Positions 47,500 to 61,572 of a DNA stretch of 64,000 bases are shown in pieces. The stretch spans positions 1,309,501-1,373,500 of the forward strand of contig JAYKKI010000148.1 in the NCBI GenBank assembly GCA_039881145.1. The letters run 5' to 3'. The notes under the pieces were generated by a model. The model did not search any database. It was not told where the DNA came from and saw only the letters and a program-made list of their open reading frames with translations. Source of the DNA: Druceiella hillmani (lineage: Eukaryota; Arthropoda; Insecta; Lepidoptera; Hepialidae). A program made the translations under genes and the position numbers. Positions within the stretch are counted from its first letter, which is position 1. Every line of letters starts with the position of its first letter.

Positions 47500-50400
47500 A
47501 AACTTCTAATTTTATGACTGTGGATTTAGAAAACTTGAATAAAAATTCCAGCAAACTACTAGCATTTTATCAGAAGGTTCAAATAAAATTATTTCAATTA
47601 GTCAACAATTTCAGGAGGTATAAAAACCACTATGGATCCCTTCTTTGTATACGTTTGGAACGCAAACTTAACTTTCGTAATGAATGGTCATTTGTTGTTT
47701 AAAAAATTAATTTATGTGTGTATTTGCATGTATAAGAAATAAAGTATTATTAGCGAGCGTTTAATCAGTTTATTTCTTGCCAACCCAATAAACAACTTGC
47801 CAATTTGTTCAAAGTATTGTATATACTTATGTATCCTAAGTGCAAATCGTTGTAAGGCGATAAGATACATACACAAAATAAACAAAAAAATAACGTAGTC
47901 ACTTAAATTAACACTATACTAATTAGTGGTCAACAAGCAACTCCACTGAAGCGGTCAACGGAGCAAAAAAAAAATTCAGACAGAACTCATTTCGCAATAC
48001 TATTTTGATCACATTAGCCAGGAAAGATAGGTGCAAGCAGAAATGTTTGTGTACGCGCTCTAGATAGGTGAAGTAAATATTATCCTCTTGTGTAAAGACC
48101 GTGATCATATAGAGCTATTAGACCCATGACCATTTATCTAGTAACAATAATTTAACTATTTTAAAAAATTTTCCCATTTTAAGCAGTTCTTGTTGCGGTT
48201 GAAGACGATTTAGGCAGGATTGTATTGCCCATTGTAAAATCTATAGGGTATGAATAAGGATAGTTATCATATATTTTATTATAATGAAATCTATTGAACT
48301 TTTTTAATATTTTCTCCAGCTTAAGAACATAAGTGACTTCACACGGAGAATAGGTAACCACATTCGTTTCAAAAATACTGTGGAATAGAATGTTACATGA
48401 AATTTGGACATATTTGAGGTAATAAAAGCTTTGAGAACGCCACATGACAAATCCGAGTTCCCCGTAAGCCTTTTGATGGGTTTAGTTGACATAACCATGA
48501 AATATAAGGCAAACAACCACAATTACACTCGCTCGGATCTACTCGGATCTTGCCTAGTCACATAGCTCTATAACAAAATTTGTGTCAGTGGAACATTATG
48601 AACTAAAGCCGTGCTAGAAGTCCGTTAGCTGAGACTAGTATTGCAAATAGATACAGCAATACATAACGGTTTTGAATACTTTAGTGGACGTCGTTAATAC
48701 TTCAAAAAGTATATAATTTTTTACATCGAACCTGAAACTGTACATGAGAAGAGAAGTCATCCGGTGAATATTGAAAACAAACGGATAAATCTTCGAATTT
48801 GAAAGAGATATATTATAAATATAAATAGTTCGATAAAAATATCAAGCAGGCCTTAAAGTAGTCTATCAGGATCAAGGGTCTTTTTCACCGAGACTGCTTC
48901 AATCGGAGTCTAACAAGTCCGCCCTGCCAATATGCAACCGAGATTCGCCATGTACATATGCCGCATATGCAAATTCAAATTTTGAGCCAATATTTAAAAA
49001 AAAAACTAAATTAAAATACTCAGCAGACACTCATGTATAAGACCTCATCTCTATATAATTGTCTGTTAATATTAAAATATAATTAATGTTATGAAATAAT
49101 AAATAAAAGAAAGTGTAAAGAAGTTTCTTATTGAAATCATGAAATCAATATTAGACGAGTTTTCATGATATTATCGGTATAAATCAGAAATTTTTGAAAT
49201 TCATTTTGAAATAATAATAGCCCTGAGTCACAAATGACAACTAAGTAAAGACAATTCTTATATCTCGGGGATCAGTTTTGAGTATCAAAAGCACGTTTAT
49301 AAAATGTAACGTAATGTTTGCAATATTTAGATTCGAATCAAAATTTATTTTGTTTCTTTTCTTATAGAATATACATTACATGTATATATAATGTACAATA
49401 TTTGCATATAAAATATTTCTCCGTATTCTTCAAGTTTAATTAAATGTTATACGAGTTTGTTTCATTCTCCTATAAAAGAAACGAACTAAGTAATACCCTT
49501 TAACCGATATTGTTCGAACTCTATTACAAAGAAAGTAAATAATTGGGGGAAACTAGCTCCATCTGTTTCTAATTTCGTTAATTAAAAGAGACACAGTAGG
49601 GGTGGAGTTCTACGTAGAAAATCGTTATATATTTTCTAACGAACCAGCCGAGTCTTAAAAATTCGTTATCGGGTTTAATCTCTCTTTTCCTCTCAATAAC
49701 GGTTTATGCTTTTCCTTTTATTAACTATATATGTTTACTATGAATAATAAAAAGATACTAAAACATTATGTTTACTTCTATGTTTGTATCTATGATAAAG
49801 GTTTGCAATAAATTTATTACTCACAAATTACATCGTCTTTATTACGAATATTCTTTTCCAAAAAACATGGAAGTTGGGAAACTATAGAGCGTTCTGAGCT
49901 AGTAGATGGTAAGTGAAAAATTGAATCAATAAATATTTATAGTTTTTAATAACAAGTAAATTAATTAAAAGGCGATCAAGTAAAGTAATTGCCTTCTACA
50001 TATCATTCCACAATAAGTTGGAACAAGTCTGTTCTTTTCAAAAATCTAAAGTGAATATTAGGTTTTAATTTTTAATTCTGACAAAGTTTATAATTTTCTA
50101 AAGTTTTCCGCAAAACTTTCCAGACTTGATTGCATCTAGTCTCATTTTGTATGAAATTTTAAATCTTTATACTTCAATTCTTATCTATAATCATAAATTA
50201 CTGCAGGTATAACAAAAATACTATTATTTACTGTAAACAGATAAATTTAAACCAAATTAAAAAGATTATATGTATAGCAAGGGGTAAAAAATTAGAAAGG
50301 TTTTATTAGGGCCATAAACGTTTAAATGAAATAAATTTTTAAAAATAAGCTCTTTTTTACCTGGCTGAAACAACTTTAAACACGCACACTATTTTATGTG

Positions 50401-52080
50401 CCCACTAATTTCCTCCTTTAGACGTTTCGCCGTGTTGCAATTAAGCACACGACCGAGCTTCAAATAATTGTGTCGTATCTTTATGAAGAGGTTGAAGAAA
50501 AATACAAATTAGTTTTCAAAATTCAATAATTAATGTCTATTAAAAACATACTATCACACAAACGAAATATTTCCAATAAAGTGATTTTATCAATTACAAA
50601 AAATAAACAAAATCAGGGAAGTTGTTATTATATATATCATCACGCTTTTAAAAATGTTTTTTTCAAAATATTTGAAAATAGAACTAAACTATTTAAAAAG
50701 TGGGGAGACAGAATAATAAATCAATAATTGTTTAGGCATTATGTGTTATTTAAGGCAACGTGTAGAGAAATTTTCAAAAAAAGCCCGACCATACACTATT
50801 TATGCTTAAATATAATATTATTCATATTGTATACACCAGGAAGATGAGAGAATAGTATGAAAATGAAGATAAATGAATAGTATGCAACTGTTAGGCATCT
50901 TGCATAACATTTTATAATGAAGCGTTTCAAATGTGTACCCAATAACTTCTCCGTTCAAAATATTAATTTGAATTTTATTTATCCTACAGAAATATGACAT
51001 TATATGGCCGTTCATAGGATATATTTTGTTACATAATATTCCTCTATTACAATGAATTTTTCTTCGCAGTCCGAACATGATACACAGAAAGGTTGGTTCA
51101 GTCGTTCAACGAGTCATTAACCCTGACCGTCACGTTTTGAAATCCGTATCAATTTATTTCACTACAGACCAACGACCGGATAATAGTCGAAAACAATTAA
51201 GGAAATCTTTTCAGTTTATTTGTAAATGAGATAAATTTAATACAATTTCACAGAAGTGTGTTTTATATTTTCCTAGAAAGAGTTCATTCTGTAAATTTAG
51301 TTTCCGTGTTTGGACAGTAAAGTAATCGAGTAAACTTTCTAAATCTAATCTAACAGTAAATTTACAAAAAATTGACAGAAAATAATTTAACCACATATTT
51401 TTGGCTGGAATTAATACAATTATTTATCAGTACAAAGTACCATAGAAAGGGCGCATAGAACTCACGAAATATATATATATATATATATTTATTTGTATTC
51501 ATACCATAGCAATTAATCTTCCTTTTTCTTCTTTTCTTTCTGATCCCATTTTTAAACTAAACAAAGGAAATATAAGTATGAATGACAAGGTATTTGAACA
51601 AAATATTATTAAATTTAATAATAACTTGTTTCTAGCAAATCGTATTAATCTATTATGACATCTAGTTTAATGAGAATTACTTTTCGAAACGTCGATATTT
51701 GAAATTTTTGATCCGGAAACGTTTAGGTCAAACTTTGATAAATATATGATTTTGCTTAATTTACCAAGCTATAAAAAATACTCAAATTAATATTATTTAA
51801 GCATTGAAAAAAGTTGTTGAAAATATATTTATTTAAATCGCTATTTACGTTAATTTGTCCAATCTGGATAACATTTTGATTAATCATTTTTATACTGTCA
51901 ATAGCAAAGATTACCAGTAGCAACAGCAATAAGCAAAAGCTAAAGGTTTTTTTTAACCAGCAAGATAATATCTCAAATTGAATTTCATTTCCATTCGAAT
52001 AATAAAAAAAAATCAGCATAAATAAAATTATCCTTCTTAACCCATAATGTTATTGTCATAATTATGTGTATTTGCCTGTC
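47500..52080. other. AT-rich spacer, no firm gene
   Basis: Minus strand 47923-48522 holds three overlapping frames (62-88 codons) in slightly less AT-rich DNA, with pieces such as KPIKRLTGNSDLSCGVLK. A frameshifted relic is possible, but no motif was recognised. An 86-codon ATG frame at 50818-51078 (minus) is likewise unidentified. A short TA run lies at 51467-51489. Confidence 0.4.
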
Positions 52081-52087
52081 ATAAATT

Positions 52088-52154
52088 AATAAGTCAAGCA
52101 TGCATAATTATACTGAATTTTAATAAGTTAAGCATGCATAATAAAACTGAATTC
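52088..52154. repeat. Two tandem copies of a ~33 bp unit
   Basis: 'taataagt(c/t)aagcatgcata' occurs at 52088 and 52121, each followed by 'actgaatt'. Confidence 0.8.
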
Positions 52155-52748
52155 TGTAAAAAAATGTAAGAAATACTAATACTTAGTATATATAATAAGT
52201 AGTACTAATATCTATATAAATTTGGGGTACAAAATGTTATTGGTTTTCAGCAGAAGGTACATACGAAATAAAAGTTATAGAGAATAGGAATGTTTTTTTG
52301 AATTTATATAATAACCATCCGCATTAAAACGGTCTTACTATTTTTGATAACAAAAAAATTTTTCTCTTAGTTTTAAAAAAATTTGCAATGTTCTTGGAAC
52401 AAAACTGTTCTTCAAGGATCGGAAACAATGATACTTCGTATGTTCGGGTGAATACAAAAAATAATTAAAATTTTTCATCCCAAATTCAATCACTTTTAGT
52501 AGAGAAAGCGGTGCTTGGCCTTTGTGTTTTTTTTATTTCTAAAATCTTCATTTATAACCTAGTAAAATATGTCTAGCAATTCTGTGGCAAACATAGAATA
52601 TTATTAGAATAGAATTAACACAAACATTATCGTGCATAGTGAAAATATAGAGTTAACCGTAAACCGTCTAAATACTCGAAAATCTTATGTTATAAAGTCG
52701 AACAGGAGAGCAAGCCCAGGTAGGAGCTTTTAATTTTCACACGGACTT

Positions 52749-52760
52749 TAATATATATAA

Positions 52761-52834
<74 letters not shown>
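52749..52834. repeat. (TA)n microsatellite
   Basis: Long TA array with a few TG interruptions at its left end. Confidence 0.95.
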
Positions 52835-52838
<4 letters not shown>

Positions 52839-53556
52839 TATGATCTTGAAATGATAGGGAACCCTTATATAACTGCGTAATATCGAATAAGGCGAGATAG
52901 GTAATAGCGCGTCTTACCCTTTCATAGATATTCAAAGGTTAATCGCGGCATTATAACTTAACGCCTGCTTAAAAGTTTAAAAAATATGTATTTTTAACTT
53001 ACGTAAATTCTCAAATAAAAGTAATCGACCAAAAATAACAGTCAATTTCCGTATTTTCACTGCTTCTCATTTCCGCCCTTCTGAATATATTTATTGTTGT
53101 TTCCTCTTATTCGTCGATTTATTTGTCAGTTGTTTATTATCACGTTGCGTGAAGAGAAAAGAGACAAATTATAATTATTTCTATTTCGTCACTCGTAACT
53201 GGACGATCGCATAATTTAAATAGAAACAAATATTTCTTCAATGTTAGTTGTAAATCAAATTATATGAAAATTTATAAATATTTAACAATAAGATTTAACC
53301 AATAACTTAATGATTACATTACACCTCCTGATTTTCTAGCAACTTTTTTATTAATTTGATTTAATACTTAATTATAAAACCATAGATGGTTTCAACTTGA
53401 CTGTTAAATTATAAAAAGTACCCCCCTTGTACTGAGCAATTTTTCCTTTGGAAGATTATCATTATATCGAAAGAAATTTGAGAATATAACAAAAAAATTG
53501 TGATATTTGCAATGGAGAACAGATAAAACATTTAGTAATCAATACCATCATAATAT

Positions 53557-53811
53557 TGAATATATTTGGCGTTAAAAATTCACTATGCACAATTAAATGA
53601 AACTACGTGATGTAGTATTATTTCTACTTTCTTTAAGCTCTTTACCACGACCTAGGTGTCGTTGTATTACATCTTCGGGTGAGCTATAAGATAAGATCTT
53701 TGCTAATAGCCTACCTGAAGATGTTGTAATACGATGAAACCTAGGTCGTGATAAATAACTTAAATAAAGTGGAAATACATCACTTGGTTTCATTCAATTG
53801 TGAAAAAGTAT
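53557..53811. mobile_element. Hairpin MITE family, copy B (full length)
   Basis: The most complete copy. The left end 'gaatatatttggcgtt' to 'cactatgcacaattaaatga' is the inverse of the right flank of copy A. Long arms meet around a ~35 bp centre near 53685-53715. 'ccacgacctagg' on the left and 'cctaggtcgtg' on the right face each other. A 66-codon minus-strand frame inside is fortuitous. No transposase. Confidence 0.8.
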
Positions 53812-53814
53812 AAT

Positions 53815-55950
53815 ATTAATCCTTGTGATAAAGTATAATAACATTACGTTTTATTTAAATTAGTATACGATTACTATTTTAGTTATCACAATTTAGGACA
53901 TTTAAACATCGACCTAAATTAATTTGCTTAATTTCACCTTTTTGGACAATAAGACAATTTTGCTTTATAAAATTATATTCTTTTTTTCAATCTGGCTGAT
54001 AAATTTCAATAATTACGTAACGTAATTATCAATTATACAATTATATGTATGTATTGGAGTATTCTTAAACGTCGTTATGAATATTGTGTGATATTACTAA
54101 TTAACATTATTTTTTTGCTCTTATATATACGTCATATCAAATATTTGCTCTCTCACCTAATAAACAATCAACAGGAACTGACAAGGTTTCTAGATGGTGT
54201 CATAGACATAAGTGTAATATTATAATATTTACAATGAACCTATGAAGGTTTGTCTATAGTACCGCATATTCTAAATAATATTAAATTTGAGATTAGAAAA
54301 TTAAATTGAAATTAGGAAAAAAACTGGTTCACTAGAGTGTGTAGGAAAACTCTGGTCAGCAAAGTTTAAGTGCAATAAAAACATTAAAGAGAACCCTTTT
54401 AAAAATACTAAAATAATACTTGCACTAAAAAATATTATTATTTGAGATTGAAGTACATAGTTTTCCTGAAAATAGAAAACTATTGCAACGCACCAATAGT
54501 CAATTTATCTCTACGATGGATTACTTCATACAATATTTGATACATGTTCGTATATTAATGACGTGCTGAAAACATATAAACGCTAAATTCGGCATTTACC
54601 TATGGATACTGTAATATCCTCTTCCCTTTGGGTTATAATTTACCTTATTCTGAATTATTGTTTTTATTTAAAGGATAACAGGCATAAATAATTGTTTGCC
54701 GCAAAAGATGACATATTAATATTTTGTTGCAATTGTGTTTCTGACTTTCCGACCCAAGGATCTTCCTAACGATGAATGTCACAACTCAATGTCGTTGAAA
54801 ATCTGGTTGAACTAAAATGATGAATGATTATTTTGATATTAATTATCACTTTTGTTTTTAAAGAATAACTACTAATTTTATCTGCTTTATGGTTTTACTT
54901 ATAACGTTTACCTAAAATCGACGGGGAGAAATAGTCAACACACACATGCACGCTGTCGCGCGTATATACCCTTATGCTAGATTTATTATAAATGATGTAA
55001 AATATTTATTTATAAAAAATGTTTTATTTTTAAATTGAATTTGTTAGACGTGAAAGATTAGAGTTAGAATTTTAAAATACCGCATAAATGTCTATTCTTC
55101 TTTCTTTTTCACTACTTTGAATTCAAAAATTTCATTAATTTTTGCTTGAAGTAAAGTCTCGTTCCCTGAAAATATTTACAAAATTGAAGCAATTCAAATA
55201 TAATCACAATGAAATTCAGGTATGTGAACTGATTAAATAAAAAATGGTACTTTAACCACGAATCTGTAATTGAAATAACATGGCTCTATGTTCCCCGTAG
55301 TGGATTCGATAGTAGTGTTTGTTAACTTCAATCAAGATTATTTTTCGAACTCCTCAAAAAATTATAAGACGAAAATAATCTGTAACATTTTGGAATAGGA
55401 CTTTTATTACAAAGAAATAATGGTTTATTTCAGTAACGAAATATTTTTAAATTTCTGTACTTTCCCAATGTGACGCGAGTACATTCAAATGCGATATGAT
55501 TTTAATGTTTCATTATAATAAACATATCAAAGGTTTAATTATCATAAGTATAATGTCCATGAAAAAAGTTAAAGATAACACTAATTACCATTACAATCGT
55601 TCTGTCATTGAGCTAAGTGACAACCGTATCGCTCATTATTCAACGGCGTATAAGGTGTCGATGCGACATATACCCATATCGTGCGTGCTCTTTAATAATG
55701 CCGCATGGTGTCCGGTGTGCATGCGCTTGCAGGAAGCTTATCACATACATTAATGTTAAAATAGTACTTCTCATAAAACTGATACAATCCAAAACAAAAT
55801 TATTGGTTATAATCATTTCATTTTGGTCCCGGTAATCCGTAAATTTAACAACACCATGCGTATCCCTGTCATGGAAAGACAAGTACATAAAACAGTTTCC
55901 TACATAAGTAAGACCGTCTTAGGATCAATATAGTTATGTTCACATATAAT
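53815..55950. other. AT-rich spacer without a supported gene
   Basis: 55600-55745 is less AT-rich, with overlapping openings on both strands (72-85 codons), but no recognised motif. Confidence 0.5.
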
Positions 55951-55957
55951 TATCAGC

Positions 55958-56068
55958 TGACGAAGATGTTGTAATAAAACGAAAGTTAGGTCGTGGTAAA
56001 GAATTTAAATAAAGTAGAAATAATTTTACATCATTTAGTTCCATATAATGAATTTCTACAAAATTAAC
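55958..56068. mobile_element. Hairpin MITE family, copy C (one arm only)
   Basis: 'gaagatgttgtaataaaacg', 'ggtcgtggtaaa', 'aaagtagaaataat' and 'tgaatttctacaaaattaac' match the right half of copies A and D in order. The left arm is absent. Confidence 0.75.
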
Positions 56069-56179
56069 GTTTTTTAAGTTTAAAAGTTTTTTAAATAACA
56101 ATACTACCTCCAGTTGCTAACCATTGTAATAATTAATACAGTTTTACAAATAAACTGCTTTATTTTCACTTTATTTTTT

Positions 56180-56506
56180 TTAAAAATAGTTACAAATTAC
56201 AATATTACAACTAATTAGAGTCACAACACATAAAAACACTAATTTCTTTTTATTCTTTTCTCGCAGTTCACTAATGCGCTTGTTGTCTGCAATGATGAGA
56301 TAACCATTTGAAACGAAAGCCATATTAGTGCCACCAACTTCTACAATATTGCTCCCGACAACCCCACACTCTGCGTTTGATGCTAACGCGCGGTGCCCAC
56401 TGCAACGGGTAGTGCCAGATTTAATCTGGTATATCACAATTCCAGCGAGGCGACATCTAAACAACTTGTCACATGCAGTAATTACGCATGCCATATATGT
56501 ATGCAT
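56180..56506 (-). pseudogene. Possible FLYWCH-type zinc-finger fragment
   Basis: A 108-codon opening in unusually balanced sequence. FRCRL...RCSGHRALAS resembles the Cys-rich second half of a FLYWCH finger, and GGTNMAFVSNGYLI resembles the start of the next. No HxH end and no WxC in the second unit are visible. The C-terminal ~25 residues are hydrophobic and AT-derived. The plus strand is open for 103 codons over the same bases, so the evidence is weak. Confidence 0.25.
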
Positions 56507-57631
56507 TTCAATCGAAGCGACATGTATCTTTGCTACATGCTACTTGTTGATTATTGTTATCCGACATGTGCGTCATTTTTCGTCGAGATTTAACATGTCA
56601 AAAAGTGACTATAAAAGTCTAGACCATGTTGTAGAGTAAAAGTACATCTTAGAAAATGAAGAAAGTAAGCGGGGAGTCGGATCAGGTATTTGCAGTTCCA
56701 ACAAGTGCCGAATATTATCGATGGCATGCTAAGATATTATGTATACTGATATATATTACACGCCTCGCAATGCAAATCGCAACTTTTACTATTATTTTTC
56801 TTGCCATTCGAAGATTGTATAATCCCTACATATCATTATTGTACTTTTACTTTTATGTTTTTAAACCATATCTACTTTACGAGTACAATCAGGCGAGCGT
56901 TCAAAAATTGAATCTGTGTATTTAAATACAGAAATAAATTTGTTCATTCTTATATTGTAAGGAGAATGAGCCTAAAAGAACCAAAATATTGATTAAGAAC
57001 AGACGACAGGTTTAAATATTTAGGCGAAACTATATGATAATTGTTGATAAGCCAGTAGAGATTGAGCAGGTCCCCAAATAATAAAGACAAAGTCCAGTGA
57101 AGTAGATGATTATATTTCACAATATTAGGTAACCAGCGTCACCGCTAGACTCCACTTACGTGTTCTGAGTTCGGCGCTCCTAAAGTCGTCGAGAATTATA
57201 ATAATTTATTTAACACATAATTCGATATATTTAAATACTTTGCATGTTTTGATATAAAACAAAATATATTTTATTCAAGAGTTTCAATCAACGGACGTGT
57301 AAACAAGTTTTGCGATTTGCTTCGAAACTTCAAGAAAATTCTTCATTTATACATGGATTTGAATCGTATCTGAGCTAGACAATTCATCGAATATTATTTT
57401 GTGATTATTAGTCAATAACTGTTTGCAGGTACCCCAACAACAGAAAAAACTAGATACCAACTGAAAAGAATTTGATGCACAAATTCCCGTATTTAGAACC
57501 TCTTAGTATCATTACACATATATGTAATAAAATTAAAAAAGAAGGTAAAGATTCAATAGCAAAAATACTTTATGCTCGTTCAAGAATAAAACTTGTGATT
57601 TCCATAAAAATTAGTCATCCTGAAATCATCA

Positions 57632-57718
57632 GTTTTGTTTTTTTTATGTATCCTCATGAATATGTCAAGTTAGGTAATAACTTGACAAATTCATGAGGAT
57701 ACATAAAAAAAACAAAAC
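57632..57718. repeat. Longest quasi-palindrome, 41 bp arms
   Basis: Arms 57632-57672 and 57678-57718 pair with one mismatch around a 5-base loop. Confidence 0.97.
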
Positions 57719-58157
57719 ATTTATATATCACATTAACCTAAAGAAAGTGTGTGAAATAATTATAAATATTGACCATATCTAAAGTAAATCACACATTACG
57801 TGGAACATTCTGAACAAGATTATCTGTAATTTTATTTGATTACCTAGTAACCCGCGGCGTAGCAGAATAATTATTGTAAAATATATCCCTATTAGAAATT
57901 TACGACCAACATGATGCATAAAATCATATGAGATATGTAACGCCACATACTCGTAAATATACATTTTCTTTTCACTTGAAATATTCGATGAAATAAAAAA
58001 TTATTCTACAAAATTCAGCTGAGGTTGAATATTACGACATAGGCATTTAGTCTAATGCTTATAACATATCGATGTGCAGAGAATGATTATTTTTTAACTA
58101 GTTTCTAGCCGTTCCGTCTAATTTTCAGATTAAGACAAAAGTAAGCTGATTAACCGG

Positions 58158-58217
58158 GGGGCAAGTTAACTTGTAGCATAATATTAAACATTAATATGCT
58201 ACAAGTTAACTTGCCCC
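58158..58217. repeat. Hairpin, 22 bp perfect arms extended with a bulge
   Basis: Arms 58158-58179 and 58196-58217 are fully complementary. The inner sequence pairs TATTAA with TTAATA, apart from a bulge. Confidence 0.95.
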
Positions 58218-59395
58218 ACGAAGCTACAAAGGTACAATCTTGATAAAATGCTTTGCCACAAAGTAAGTTACTTAATTTATATTTGTCATTTAGTCAGACC
58301 TTTAATAAACGAGAATATTGAGCAATTCGGGAGATTTAACCTAACCTTCACTAATTAGATTACTCATTCAAGTTGTAGAGGCTCAAACGAACTTACCCGA
58401 TAATCAACATAATTAATTTACCGTAGGTAGATGAACAATATGAAGTAATTTACGTTGTCGAAGACTTACGTATTTATGTCACGTAGGTCGTGGTCGGGTG
58501 GTCACCGCTGCTTGCAAAAAAATTAGTAATGTTCTTATTCTAAAAGGTGCTATAAGCCGACTGACCGACATTTGCGACCGACGAAAGAAACCGAAATTAA
58601 AAAATTTGATCTTACCGAAGACAGTCTGTTGTTACCATGATGAAAAAGTGAAAAAATTATATTATAATATGGTGTAATAATTTAAATGAGTTGATATTTG
58701 GAAGTTTTTCATAAACGTCAAAAGATATTTCAATTATTTTACTGTTGAAAAAAATATTAATTTTCACTAATTTTCCTTAACTGAAAATGATTTTAAAGCA
58801 GTCAAGTAAATGTTTGCAAACCTTAACCGTTCAGTACCTTACATTGAAATGGCTACCACGATGATAACAAGAAAATATTAAGTTTTACGAGAACTAATTC
58901 CGATAGCTGAATTTATTTCAAAGTGAAAATAATAAAGAATATTAAATTCTATTTTGAACCCCGCTTCGTTCTTCCGTTTAACTCATCTCCGTTATTTGAA
59001 GACAGTATTTGCTACGAGCACAGTACGGTATTACCGCGCCGCTTTTCATTTTCTTCATTTGAAATGTCTCTTTTCAAGACTGATGAATAATAAAATGGTA
59101 TATTAGTTGTACATACTTCACCTATTGTCTCTCTGTTTCTTATTTTGAGGTTAATTTATAAATAATACGACAGACTTGCTAGCACTTATAGTATATTTAA
59201 CTACCTTTTTAAATAAATGCTATTTTATCTTAATAATTTCAAATAAAATGACTATTTAAAAGCGGAACTAAATAAATGGCCTGGTTTTTCTTCTCAGCTT
59301 ATTTTCAAGGTTATGTTTTAGGTAATTTTATAGATGCAAAACAAATTGCATATGAAATTAACTGATCGACTTTTTTAATAATAAAATACTGATAT

Positions 59396-59605
59396 ACACG
59401 TGATGTAGTATTATTTCTACTTTCTTTAAGTTTTTTACCACGACCTAGGTATCGTTGTATTACAACATCTTCAGGTGGGCTATTAGCAAAGATAAGAAAC
59501 CTAGGTCGTGGTAAATACATCGTGGTCGTGGTAGATAAGGGACCTAGGTCGTGGTAAAGAAAGTAGAAATAATACTACATCACGTAATTTCATTTAATTG
59601 TGAAC
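59396..59605. mobile_element. Hairpin MITE family, copy D (rearranged)
   Basis: The outer arms match copies A and B ('gatgtagtattatttctact' and its inverse). The right half carries 'cctaggtcgtggta' twice, with 'cgtggtcgtggtag' between, so a part of the arm has been locally duplicated. Confidence 0.8.
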
Positions 59606-59609
59606 AATA

Positions 59610-61490
59610 AATAATGTTTTTATTTGTTCTAAGTTATTTGCTTTCTGCGTTTTGCTTAGTATTTGCAAGATTTTTTTTTAAAAATGTAAATTCCAATATC
59701 GTTTATATATAAATAATCTACTAACTTATACCAACTTAGACTCCTTCAGCTATACTTTTATTAGTTAGTGGACAACAAAATGACCCAGTGCATGACATAT
59801 GTTATTTGTGGCTGTATATGCATCGTGACCTAAACAAATAAATATCGTAATAAAAATCGTAAAATAATAGAATTCTATCTAAAAATAATAGAATTCGTAT
59901 TTGATATCAATTTAGATCCTCCTAGAAGTTTAGAAAACTTTCTAGAAAAGTCCCGAAGTTGTGGATAAAAACTTACTAGCCAACCTAACACTAGCTATTG
60001 CCCATGACTTCTAATAATTTTACAATATCCTAAGAATGAAAATAATTGAATGTTAGTTATAGTGTGATAATTAATATTATTAATCATTAAAAATTCCAAA
60101 TTAAAATATCTTTTAAAAAGCCGACTTAAAAAAAAATAAGTACTAATAAGTAAAAAATAATCAACTCGAAATAGGTATCTACTTATTTGCAATAAGCAAC
60201 TAAGTTACTTATTTTTGAGGTCGTTATCAGCACCGCCGATCAATTTAAATAAATGTAAAATTTTATGTGATTTACAGACTTTTTATAAATTTATTTCATA
60301 TTGTAAGTACATTAGAAGGTTTTACATTTGCATTATAAATTAAATTAAGTAATTAATTAGTTCTAGTTGAACCACAGTGCTGGCATCGACTTTAAAAATA
60401 GGTAACTTTATTAATTATTGGCAATAAGTGGGTACCTATTTTGAGTTAATTATATTTTACGTTTTAGTGCCTCCTCCTTTGAAATGGATTTTTAAAGATA
60501 TTTTAATGATTGCACATTTACTTACTTTTTCTAAGAAATTTAAATGAATAAGACTATAATTCGTTTTCTTACATTCGTCGATTCCAGAAGGAAAGCTAAC
60601 AATTTTCTCATTTTACCATTGTACTAATTTATACCAGGTCTCCCGCCAAGACGAGTCAAAAGTAGTCACGAAAACATGTTATGAAGTATATTATTCCTGT
60701 AATGTAAGGAATGAAGATAAGTTGCCGATGCACTTCTTTAACTATGATTACAAATTTAATGGATCAAAGAAAGAAGTATAGTAATAGATGGCTAATAATA
60801 GTGTCATTAAAAAAATGTATATATTATAGAACAAAATTAAAAAAAAATAAACACATATTGTACAAAACTTAAAATCTACATAATATTACAATAATAGTCT
60901 TTATGTGGCTATTGTAGTTTATTTTTCACCCACGAAAAAATTTAAAGGTTTCACCAAAAAATTTTTCTAATGTATAATTGGAAAAATAAAATATCAAATT
61001 AAATACTTAAATATAGAACTCAATTAAAAACAATTATTTTTTCTATATATTGTAACATCGGTATATTCTAGGACTAAAATGAACATCAAAGTTAAAATAT
61101 CCTTTTACTTTACTCAGAAGTCAAAATGAAGATCCCAATCTTGTAATGACGGCAAGCGTATTAGTTATTTAAATAGCTGACACGAATTAAAAAATTAAAT
61201 ATTGGCAAATAATTTTTTATTAAAACACACTATCTACGTTACGTAATACGTAAATATGTTTTGTTTGCAACAATAGTCTAAAAAATTCCGACATATAATA
61301 AAATTAACCAACAAAATGCATACAAGAACACTCAAAAATTAGGTTCCGTAGTTAGTTATACATCCTTCAATTGTCTGCCCAAGTTAACCAAAATTAATTA
61401 ATTTGAAATGTCTAATCCAATAATCGTATCTTGAATATTTTCAAATGAGTAGCTGAAAAATTAGCTAGGCAGGACACACTGCACAACGAT
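59610..61490. other. AT-rich spacer without a supported gene
   Basis: Nothing recognised. Confidence 0.5.
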
Positions 61491-61497
61491 TCCCAGC

Positions 61498-61572
61498 TTA
61501 ATATTAAAGGTACAGATCTTTAATATTAATAACGGAAAATAATACTTTAATATCAAGTGGGTACCCCACTTG
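61498..61572. repeat. Two adjacent hairpins
   Basis: First: 12 bp perfect arms 61498-61509 and 61518-61529. Second: CAAGTGGG at 61554-61561, inverted at 61565-61572. An 81-codon frame (from a GTG at 61557) follows, basic and Lys-rich, with no recognised family. Confidence 0.85.

Noticed and set aside
53593..53793. Minus-strand frames at 53593-53793 and 59311-59520 with matching HLGRGKELKES-like ends
   Set aside because: The similarity comes from shared MITE arms, not from a protein family.
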